A stretch of 64,000 nucleotides of DNA from Nematostella vectensis (Eukaryota > Cnidaria > Anthozoa > Actiniaria > Edwardsiidae), in assembly GCF_932526225.1 (NCBI RefSeq), contig NC_064036.1:7447519-7511518 (forward strand), given 5' to 3'. The notes beneath the pieces were generated by a model. It had not been told where the DNA came from. It did not search any database and saw only the letters and a program-made list of their open reading frames with translations. Each line of letters begins with the position of its first letter. Within the stretch, counting starts at the first letter, position 1. Both the position numbers and the translations under genes were made by a program. This document shows, piece by piece, positions 50,372 to 60,700 of the stretch.

Positions 50372-51256
50372 CATACCTGCCAACTCTCGACCGGGTTTTA
50401 CCGGGAGGCTCCCGGTTTATTATCAAATCTCCCGTTTTATGACCAAATTTTAATCAGTCGAGTTGTTTTTAAAGTAAAAGTTGGATTTTAGCCACAAAGT
50501 TATGCAATTCTTATAGTTTGTATTCAAGTTATGACTTTTTCGGGGTTTTGCGAGAAACTTTAAATGAGTCTTTTCCAGGCGTTTCTTGTAGACCACAGGA
50601 CTACTACCGCAATACTGAAATGCTTGGATATATCGACCAATCAAGTTTTCCATATTTTCGTGCGAATTGTTTAGAAATTGGCTCATACTTTGGAGCCGTT
50701 TTCACGCGAGTTTGTAAGTTGGCGTTGTAAATCATGCCGGCCACAAACTTCAAGGCTCATCAGAGAGTATTTTTAGGCGCTCTGTGGTTAGGATACGATG
50801 GAATAAAGTTCTGGCCTCTCGAAAAGTTGTCGATGTTGACGTTCTTGACATCGAACCATTAGTCCAGTCAATCTAGTTTTTTACCAAAAAGTAATTGCAA
50901 CACAAGTAATTTCAAAAGTTAACATCGCGAAAATTTCGATCAAAGTTTTCACCATTTTATCATATTTTATCAAATAAATATAAACTGAGATTGTACAAGC
51001 GTAATATCGTTTGAATATATTATTCAGAATATTTGTTACAAAGTTGAATGAATTTCTGAAAAAACAGACTTATTTTACCTATCATCTTTTCTTTCGCTTT
51101 ACGACAGGGTACCCAACAACAATAAGAAAACAAAAGAACACACACATTTTTAGCAAAACTCTGTGATTTGCTAATCCCTCACCCCACCCCACCCCTCATC
51201 CCCTCCCCCCCTAAAATAATCTCCCGGTTTTTCAAGTCTGGGGGTTGGCAGGTATG
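50372..51256. mobile_element. Non-autonomous DNA transposon with CATACCTGCCAAC inverted ends
   Basis: The left end reads CATACCTGCCAACTCTCGAC and the reverse complement of the right end CATACCTGCCAACCCCCAGA; both continue to ACCGGGAG. TGATGG is duplicated on both sides (50366-50371 and 51257-51262). No transposase is visible in the 885 bp. It inserted immediately upstream of the start of the sphingomyelinase-like pseudogene. Confidence 0.8.
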
Positions 51257-51955
51257 TGATGGTTGCAAAGTTTCTTTAAGAAATTACCCGCGTTCTAGGC
51301 AAATATCCATCATCCAATCGTGGCAGAAAATTATAAGAATAAAAATAAATAAAACAGATCCAACATCAGCCGCAAAACATCGAAGGGAACGTGGAAAACA
51401 GCATAAAGCTCAGAGTTATCGAGAGGACGAGTTGTTATGAAATGTTGCTTGTCTCTGTGTGGAGACTGGGACCAACCATATCCATTTTATAGGGGAGGGG
51501 TAGGCGGCTCCAACTTGAACTCATTACAAAATCGGTCACCAGATGGAAATTTAGCCTCGGTATTTTTTTTTTGTTGTTGTTCATTTCTGAATTATTCCTG
51601 TATACGGCCTCATTTTTCTTTATAAATATTGTTTTTTAATCAAGCATCGAATACATCAAGAGATTGGTCTACCTGTGGTGCAATCTGAATGTTTCATTGA
51701 AATCGAGAGGGTTGAAAAACATGGCGCGTGGCGTTTGAATCCCATCTCATAAGATTGTCTAGCGAGGTTAGTGATCCTGATCACCCCAATTTGATTACCC
51801 CTTGTAGTTCAAATGTGTTCCCTGTCTGAACTCCTATCAAATTGAGAATGAGGTTACCGTACCAATACCGGCATCTCAATACCGGTACCTAAATGCTCCT
51901 AAATCTCCCATGTCTGGGTTCCAATGTTTTTCTATTGTTTTGCAGATTACAGAGG

Positions 51956-52903
51956 ATGCATCTTATATCCTACCATTACCGCACGATACTTAAACTCCTT
52001 TTTGCCCTTACACTATTTCTTTATGTCAAATTTTGGTTCCAACTGGGAAGTCATAGTTTTGGGGTGCTTCAATCCAGAACTATCAAGGAATACCACCCCT
52101 CCGATTACGGTCAGAACAAAGCCACCATTAAATTTGTGACTTACAATATGTGGTGTAACTATTTGGTATCTTGTAAAGCAAACTACCGTGAGCGCTTCGA
52201 GGGGTTAGCTGCCGGAGTACAAGAATTTGATGTTGTTATGGTACAGGAGGTGTTTATTTTACAAGTTGGTCCGGTTGAGTTCACTGGTTGTGCCTCTGCT
52301 ATGGTCGAGGCCATGGAAAGACATGGGTTCCATTACCGAACCAGTTTCACTGATACTGTACCCCACATTTTTGGTCAATCAAATGGAATTGCAATCTTTA
52401 GTAAAATACCTTTCCATTATACAAAATCTGTTGTTTTCAAAGATGCTGCATTTGCTGAGAGAGTGAACAATAAAGGATTCGTATTTGCAGAGATGAAAAT
52501 ATCTGGGAAGCAAGTATTTGTTTTCAATACTCACACTGATGCACACAAAGAGGAAATAAGAGCTGCACAAATGGAACAATTGAGAAAAACAGTTTTGAAC
52601 CTACCCAAGTCTGCATATTTTATTGTTGGCGGAGACTTCAATATCAATCCAAACTATCCTCCCTTGGATGGTAATGAGAAAGAGTATCTCAACTTAAATG
52701 AAAAAATGAAAAAGATGCGCCTTGTTCCTGTATTTACGGAAAGAAATGCAACCCATCTCAATGGTGGGTCCTACGATTATGTCTTTATTGATCAAAAATT
52801 CAAAGTCCAGGATCACAAGGTGATTAACCTTTTAACTAAGAATCATGGGATGGTGTCAGATCATTATGGCCTATACATAGAAATAGAACTTATGGAGAAG
52901 TAG
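51956..52903 (+). CDS. Neutral sphingomyelinase-like phosphodiesterase, membrane-anchored
   Basis: 315 aa, single coding exon. The ATG at 51956 is chosen because a likely acceptor (ttgttttgcag) lies 11 bases upstream, so earlier in-frame codons are probably intron. Residues 9-28 form a signal anchor (RTILKLLFALTLFLYVKFW). The rest is an endonuclease/exonuclease/phosphatase domain: Asn64 (TYNMWCN), Glu98 (VVMVQEVF), His193 (FNTHTDAH), Asp227/Asn229 (GGDFNINP), Asp274 (SYDYVF) and SDH 301-303. These are the metal and catalytic residues of neutral sphingomyelinases and DNase I-like enzymes, so hydrolysis of sphingomyelin or a related phosphodiester is likely. All key residues are intact, unlike the copy at 49670-50351. 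Confidence 0.87.
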   Translation: MHLISYHYRTILKLLFALTLFLYVKFWFQLGSHSFGVLQSRTIKEYHPSDYGQNKATIKFVTYNMWCNYLVSCKANYRERFEGLAAGVQEFDVVMVQEVFILQVGPVEFTGCASAMVEAMERHGFHYRTSFTDTVPHIFGQSNGIAIFSKIPFHYTKSVVFKDAAFAERVNNKGFVFAEMKISGKQVFVFNTHTDAHKEEIRAAQMEQLRKTVLNLPKSAYFIVGGDFNINPNYPPLDGNEKEYLNLNEKMKKMRLVPVFTERNATHLNGGSYDYVFIDQKFKVQDHKVINLLTKNHGMVSDHYGLYIEIELMEK

Positions 52904-53168
52904 CTATAGTTATGCAGATCCGGATCCGGATCCCTGGCTAAAAATTAGATCGACTTGACCAACTGTCGCTGGCATTGGCATATGAGCTCATTAATGAGCT
53001 CGGATAAGAAAGGAGGCTATATGGGAATAGCAAAGTTATCACCGGATGCCCAATATCGAGGATGCTGCCTTTATTCACTAATCTAGTTATTTGCCTTTTA
53101 AGTTTTTCAACAACTCACCTGCATAATTCCTTTAAAATTGCGTTGTGATCGATGCACTTGCACCCTAA

Positions 53169-53174
53169 AATAAA
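53169..53174 (+). terminator. Candidate polyadenylation signal of the sphingomyelinase-like gene
   Basis: AATAAA about 265 bases after the stop codon at 52903. Confidence 0.35.
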
Positions 53175-54347
53175 AAGCGCAAACGGGAAGATTTTTTTGC
53201 AAAATTTGCTAGGTTGTACGATAGGATACGCAATAGTGTCGATCGACAGGATGGAGGTCTGTAGGCGTTTTATGGCAGAACAACCATGGCAGATGCCGTT
53301 ATCTTCTTTTCTAGTATTCCTTCCAGAAGAGGAACTGTTATGCTTTTGGTTTTCTGTAATTTTAAAACTTTAATAAGTAACACAATTTTCACAAACAGGA
53401 AAAATAGAAATATTCTCGAAATTGTGTAGAAGAATTGGCAACATGAAATATGTCTACCTTAAAATCTGAAAAATCGTAGATCCCCTTTCTAAATCATAGA
53501 TCCACCACTTTTATGTACATGAGTTTTATTATTATTTTAATGATTTTCAGTGTTCTACAAAAGTTTAAGTCAGTGGCACCAATGGGTTTATTCTAGAAAA
53601 AAAAAACATGGAGGTATTTTTTTTTTAAGCCCAACACCCCAAAACCATCCCCCATGTGTGCTTTTTTTACCCCTGACAATACCCACCCTGGAATTCCCAA
53701 TTCCCTTTATGGGAGGGAAGGGGGTGGTAATTTTTTTCTGGAATTACAGCTAGTCTTCTGTCAATCAAAGTTGCTAACCTTATTGCCCAAAATAATCAGC
53801 CATCAGTCCAGTGTTGCTGGACTGATGCTGTCTCCCTTGCTGTCAGCTCCATGATGCTTTGCGCGCAGACTCACACTTTCCAATATGGCGGGCGCTTAGC
53901 CATGTAGAGCGTGATAGGCCCGCCGAGAAGCAAAGGGACAAGGGCTACATGGTTTGTTTAAATGTTTGCAGTGCCTAGAATACTCAAAATCATTCAACTT
54001 ATAATTATATTATTAATTTTTTTTCTTATGTTAGAATTAAAAATTGAACACAAAACGTTTTAAAAACACCAAAAGGAATTATCATAGTCCCCCTTCTCCA
54101 TAGCCTAGCCACTGGCATTCTTACATGTTTTTTAAGCTCAGATCTGATGAACTATATACTTGTGTGAAGCACAGGTATAGTATAAGATAACCCATAGCTT
54201 TGGGAGAAGGTTCTTTTTGACCCTGGTAAAAAAAGGACTAGCTGTGGAAAAACAAAATTATCCCATGAAAGTATCTGCCAAACATTGTTAAAATGCATGC
54301 TCTGTTTTCTCCTAGTAAATTACCTGCCAGTTAACAAGAGGTGGCTA

Positions 54348-54583
54348 GGTTGCATTGAGGTGGCTAGATATGGCATAAAGTGAAATGCATAGTGGCTAGA
54401 TATGGCATAAAGTGAAGTGCATAGTGGCTAGATATGGCATAAAGTGAAGTGCATAGTGGCTAGATATGGCATAAAGTGAAATGCATAGTGGCTAGATATG
54501 GCATAAAGTGAAGTGCATAGTGGCTAGATATGGCATAAAGTGAAATGCATAGTGGCTAGATATGGCATAAAGTGAAGTGCGAA
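54348..54583. repeat. 33-bp minisatellite, about seven units
   Basis: Units GTGGCTAGATATGGCATAAA followed by GTGAARTGCATA, nearly identical and alternating A/G at one position. No gene is nearby. Confidence 0.95.
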
Positions 54584-56118
54584 GTTATAAAGCCATCTAC
54601 CCAGAGATGGACCCTGACAAAAACAGACAGGGGTTATCGATGGCAAAATGAATTTTAACCCTAAGAGATAGCACTTTGGGTGTAGTCAACAGAAATTTGT
54701 AAGAGATAGCAAATTGGGTATGGTAGAAGGAACTTTTTACACTAAGAGATAGCCTTGTACCAAGGCTACTCTGTCAGTGCACTTCAGATTCAAGATGTTG
54801 GATGCTCTCAGAGCTAAATCATGTTAGAAACCTGGCCGTGCAGCATAAAAGAGGCCTGGGGATAAGGCTACCTAAAAAACATAAAACACCCTCTAAGGAA
54901 TAACAGTTGAATTTTATACTCAAAGAGATAGCAGAATCGGAAAAAATCGTTCAACACCCTCTAAGGGATAGCAGTTGGTAGAAATTTAATACCATAAGAG
55001 ATACCAAAACCACCCCCGTCTACTTTTCGGGACAGTCCCCCCTCCCCCGGAGCCAGTTATAGCTTGGATAAAATTCACTTGGAGCATAGGGACAGCCTTG
55101 TCTATGGATGGCTTGCAGAGGTATCCCACAAAACGTTTTCTTTATAGGGTCCCTGTCAGCAAGTTTGAGACAGCTACTCTCCAATCCTTATACATTAGGG
55201 GGGGGGGGGTATGATACAGAGACATTAAGAAAACTGGGGTCACGGCCACGCCCCTATTGGTCATTTCCTTAAAATATTAGATAAGACTGGGGACTCCTAA
55301 GGCTTTGTTATATCCATTGGTACAGTCTCTAGTCAGTGGCGGCAGAGCTGGTCTAAGAGCCAGTAGGCTCAAAACATAGGCCCTGCTGTAGAACACTGGA
55401 CTGCTATTTTATAAAGCTTAACCACTCTTTATTCTAAGCTTTTTAGTATAAATCTTACAGTCCCACATCAAGAGAATTTCACTTTTTGGAGACTTTTGAA
55501 ACAGCCTTGATAGAAACACCTAAGTGACCATAATTTATCCCATGATTGCACATGATTTCATTTGATTTGGGGCACCCCTAAGGCAGCACACCCCCTGCTA
55601 TATGACCTTTTCTGCTAAAGTTCACAGACTAGGTATCCTCTTCCAAAGCTAAGTATTCCGTGCAGGGATCAAGTTTCATGCATACCTCATCAAACCTCTA
55701 TTTAATGGCCTCAGCTGCGAAAGAACATATCTGTGCTGTTGAAATACACACCTCGAAACACGATCTAAAAGGTAATTCACTCAGAAGAGTCTTTGTTTTA
55801 ATGTTTTTTTTTTCTTTTCTGAAAAAGTCTATTTGTTTGTTTATGTTTACGGTAATGCTTTTGACACGGTTAGATTGGTTGTTCAAATCGTCACGTTTTC
55901 TTAGCAAAAGCTGAGCTTTAAACCTCTTTCTTTATATGACTTGCACCGGGATTTTTCACCTGAGAACTTTTATTTGTTTTAGATAGCATATGACACGGCC
56001 TTTAACTTATATGCAAAACAACTTTAACACCCACACCCACTAAATATATAATGTATATATATGCGTGAGTGCAGGCGTTCATATGACAGTGCTCAATACA
56101 CAGGTGTAGAGCGGGATA

Positions 56119-56263
56119 TATCTTGGTTTGTAGGAAAAAACACGCGAACTACCGTTTCATCTCTACAAGCCTGTTTCGTGGTTGCCCACTCATCAACTGA
56201 TCAAACAGGCTTGTAGAGATGAAACGGTAGTTCGCGTCTTTTTTTTTTCTACAAACCAAGATA
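56119..56263. repeat. Long palindrome with hammerhead-ribozyme-like core
   Basis: Arms of about 55-60 bp (TATCTTGGTTTGTAG ... ACTACCGTTTCATCTCTACA ... AGCCTGTTT) face their inverse across a short centre. On the minus strand the centre reads TTGATGA-GTGG-GCAA-CCAC-GAAA, i.e. most of a hammerhead core with a perfect stem II and GNRA-type loop, flanked by complementary CCTGT and ACAGG that could form stem III. The invariant C of CUGAUGA is U here. Confidence 0.7.
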
Positions 56264-57798
56264 ATGTATATATACATCGATAAAGATCAATTCATATATG
56301 TGAAAAGCTATAATAAAAGAAAAGATTGTCGACATTTGTAGCATATGATAAAACAATGACTCCTGCCTTAAGTATTGCGTTGCTATTTTATACGACAATT
56401 GACCCTCAAGCTAACGATTGACATTTTTCGTTTACGGATATCGCCGATATGAGTCTATGAATGGTTTGCTGAAGAATGGGCTGCTATGGCAACCAAGCCA
56501 AGACATCGTTTTCCTTCTGTTATAAAATGCAAAAAAGCTAGAAACTTTTTTTTTTACTAGCAAATGTCTAGATTGGAAGTGACGGTTGTAACTTTTTGCT
56601 TAAGGGGGAAGCTGGGGTTTGCGGTATTGGCCCTTTCTTGTACGGTATTTGCGGTAAAAAGCAAAAACATGCGGTGATGCGGTATTTTAAACACTGTGAG
56701 ATGCGAGATTTTGCTTTTTAAGCGGATGTATTACAGTAAAAAATTAAAATATTGCGGTGTTGTGGTGCTAATTAGTCCTGCCTTGCGAGGGATTTGCCCT
56801 TGCTACGGGATGATCTAGCGGGAAAACTGGGAAATGTCGGGGTGACGGTGATGGTGTACGGTATGCGATATCTCCGATTTTTTTTTTTTTTTTTTTGCGG
56901 TATTTTCGAAAACTTTGTTCGGAATTGCGGTTATTAGACCACTGTCCAACGCCCCCCTCCTTAAAATTGCTAATAAATCGCTTATCGGAAAATAAGACGT
57001 TCTTTTCGTTTGTAGAGAGGTATCAGTGTGTTAATCGGAGTTCGCACTCCAAGTTGTACAAGGGTAGAACTGCTGTGTCTCAAGGGCTGGACCCTGCGCT
57101 TGCATTTGGTAGTCCAGCAGTACAAATCGGCTGTTTCTAATAGGTACTATTCTATAGATCTAATTTCTTAGAAAATTGGACAATTAGGACAAGCCACGTT
57201 CATGTAGCGGTTTTCACACACTATGGAATTGCATGTTTTGCACGCAAGCGGGAGGATTTGACGTTTCCAACTATCAGTATCATTTCCACTACTTTTGTCG
57301 ACGGCTTCCACACAAAAATTCGAAACAGGTCTCCATTCCGCATCACAATTGGTGGTGGTCATTTCCTTGCGGGTCGTGAAACATCAGCAGCTTTACCTTT
57401 CTTTTCCCATGCTACTAATTAATTAAAGATTTCCGATAACTGTTATTTCAATTAGCTACTTATTGACATAATTGATACATTTCAAAAGAAATTTACCGAC
57501 TATTTCAATATTAAAATTTCTCAATTTCAGCGTACTGCTTAGTTGCTATGGTGATATCTTTCAGTGTGGGGTAAAAGAGATAGATGCTATTTTCAATTTC
57601 AATTTAAAAACACCAAATGACCCATTCATAGCATCAAACCAACTATAACGAGCCTCCTTAATCTTTCTATTGTCGGCCCTTAATGACTCTTTGTCGGTTC
57701 GCGCGCGCAGCACTATAAGTACAACCCCGATCCAGTCGTACTATTTTAAATATAACAAGATTTAAGTGTTTCCTCAGCTTTGGGACTTTTCCTTCGAG

Positions 57799-60700
57799 AT
57801 GGAAGAAGTAAGAAGTGATGAGCCGCTGACCGCTACCGCTGACGTCACGCACCGCCCTTACTACGATGACGTATTCAAGCATATCCGGTCATTTGGTCCG
57901 ATGCAACGGCTAGTGTTTTCTTTCATCTTTTTCCTGGTCCTGATGATGGCAATGCAGTATGGGTTACTGGTGTTTGCCATGGGAACGCCAAGATTCTACT
58001 GCGCAGACGTGAACAGCACGTGTCCAGAAGATAATGTGTGTTGCGCTAACTGTACGACGTACGCTTACGAGGAAGGCCAGTTCACCTCCACTGTCACTGA
58101 GGTAAGATGATTACGTGAACAGCACGTGTCCAGAAGATAATGTGTGTTGCTCTAACTGTACGACGTACGCTTACGAGGAAGGCCAGTTCACCTCCACTGT
58201 CACTGAGGTAAGACAATCACGTGGAAAGCACGTGAACAGCACGTGTCCAGAAGTTAATGTGTGTTGAGCTAACTGTACAACGTACGCTTACGAGGAAGGC
58301 CAGTTCACCTCCACCAAGGTGATCACATCAGGAGCACGTGTCTCAGAAAGACAGAGGACAACACATGTCCTCTCATGAGTAAAACCAATTCACCTTAACT
58401 ATCATTGAGGTAAGGAAAAATGAGCTAGGAAAATGCGTGTTGCGCTAATTGTACAAAGTGTGCTTGTAAGGAAGACTAGACCACTTCCACTGTTACCAAG
58501 GTAAGCTAATAACGTGAACATCACGCATCTCAAGAAGTGCACAGGCGAATGTATACTTACGTGTTTTTGTTTCATCGCAGTGTTTTGCCTTGGAAATGTA
58601 TTTATCTTTGTTTTCATGCATAGTGGAAGCTGCTGTGCGACCGGGCCTACCTAGCGGCCACCATTCAGTCTTGCTACTTCGCTGGAATGTTTTTTGGTTC
58701 CATCACAGGCGGATGGTTGTCTGACAACTTTGGAAGAAAACCTACAATCTTTATAGGAATACAAGTTATGGTAGGTAAAATTTCTTTTTCTTTCTTTCTG
58801 TGCTTGTTTTGATTTCTCAATCCATTCAATGATTAATATTCCGGTCTTTTTTTAGGCTCTGGTTTCTCTTGCTTCCTCATTCTCCGACGCCATCTCGCTG
58901 CTTTCATTACTTCGCTTCATCATCGGCTTCTTCCAGATGGTCTTAAATGTGACATATTTTGTGTACGCCATCGAGATCTTGGGCCCAAAGTACCGCACAC
59001 TTGGAGGACAATTAGTGACTGTCGGATTCATATTGGGAAGCATCCTCACTGCGTTCATAGCGTATTTTATCCGAGACTGGCGAATGTTGATCATTGTATG
59101 TAGCGTTCCTGGACTGGCATTCATTCTAACCTGGAGGTAGGGTATGGTTTACAGGGGCAGATCAAGCTTTTCGCTAAATGGGGGGTTTGGCTCAGTGACA
59201 AAGGGGGAGGGCGTAATTTTTTTATGTTCATATGGCCTTCTGACAGCCCAAAAGGGGGGGGGGTTAAACCCCCTAAACCCTTCCCCTAGATCCGCTACTG
59301 GTTTAACACGAAAGCATAGACGGATTCAACGGTAGCCTGCGTAGCAAGCGCGAAGGGCTTTGGAAGATAGGGGTGGACCCCGCGCGCCTGGTGAGAAGGA
59401 TGAAGCGAATGTAGGGAAAGGCAGGGAGCCCTCCTTCATCCTTTATCCTTCCCTCGTCTCTTTCTATCGTCCAAACCCAGGCGCGTACTCTCCACCAACC
59501 CCCAACCTAAATAAGTTGGTCATCTTTTATTGAAGGATCGTCCTTTTTCAGTATGATACCTGACTGCTCATCCTCCTTAAGCAAAACCTTGGTACGCTTC
59601 TGTAAATTGTATTCTTTTGATTCATCTAGGGTTTTCCCCGCCTCCCCACGCTGGCTTATCGCGCACAACAGATTGGAAGAAGCGCACTCTATCTTGGTTA
59701 AATTTGGTAGCAAAGACTCTAAACCTATCGACGAGCAAGCGCTCAGAGAACTAATAGAAGAGGTGAGAAGAGATCAACTTGAACGGCACAAAATGGACGA
59801 CAAGAGATACACGATGGTGGACCTCGTGCGAACACCAAAACTGAGAAAGAGATCATTTATCTTGTTTTATACTTGGTAAGAGATAATGTCATGTTATAAT
59901 AGTTCATTTGATCACATGATACATCTCTTGTTATCTCAGTGTGGTAATTACCATAGTTCACATGATCACATGATATATCTCTTGTTATCTCAGGGTGGTA
60001 ATTACCATAGTTCACATGATCACATGATATATCTCTTGTTATATCAGGGTGGTAATTACCATAGTTCACATGATCACATGATATATCTCTTGTTATCTCA
60101 GGCTGGTAATTACCATAGTTCACATGATCACATGATATATCTCTTGTTATCTCAGGGTGGTAGTTACCATAGCTCATATGATCACATGATATATCTCTTG
60201 TTATCTCAGGGTGGTAATTACCATAGCTCATATGATCACACGATATATCTCTTGTTATCTCAGGGTGGTAATTACCATAGCTCATATGATCACATGATAT
60301 ATATCGTGTTATCTCAGTGTGGTAATTGCCATAGTTCATTGGATCACATGTTATATCTCTTGTTATCTCAGTGTGGTAATTACCATAGTTCATATGATCA
60401 CATGACATATCTCTTGTTATCTCAGGGTGGTAATTGCCATCGTCCATTTTGGTTTCTATCTGTACGTGACAAGCCTGACGGGTAACCTGTATGTCAACTT
60501 CACTATGATGAACGTCATTAGTATACCTAAGGCGTTTGCCTTTGTGGTTATCATGAAAACGTACGTACACCCCCACCACCACCCCCTCAGCAAAGTGGCT
60601 GACCGCCTGCAGTGATAAACGAAGCAATCAGTGTTTGATAATATTGTACAGACGACGCTATAGACCTTCTAGATGAAAGAAGATGTTCACACGTCACACT

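Larger units (their letters stand above)
52904..57798. other. Intergenic, no gene supported
   Basis: Apart from the minisatellite at 54348-54583 and the palindrome at 56119-56263 the region is AT-rich with homopolymer runs. A Cys-rich frame at 57362-57168 (minus) has the pattern CKTCNSIVC ... ACPNCP but no supporting context. The SLC22 promoter should lie in the last few hundred bases. Confidence 0.5.

Noticed and set aside
57168-57362. Cys-rich 64-aa minus-strand frame (CKTCNSIVC, ACPNCP)
   Set aside because: The Cys pattern hints at zinc binding, but there is no family match, no splice context and no neighbouring exon, so support is too weak.
59857-60627. 256-aa minus-strand frame with repeated EITRDISCDHM
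   Set aside because: It is the reverse of the intronic minisatellite between SLC22 exons 4 and 5. The unit length divisible by three keeps it open. The spliced plus-strand gene explains the region.
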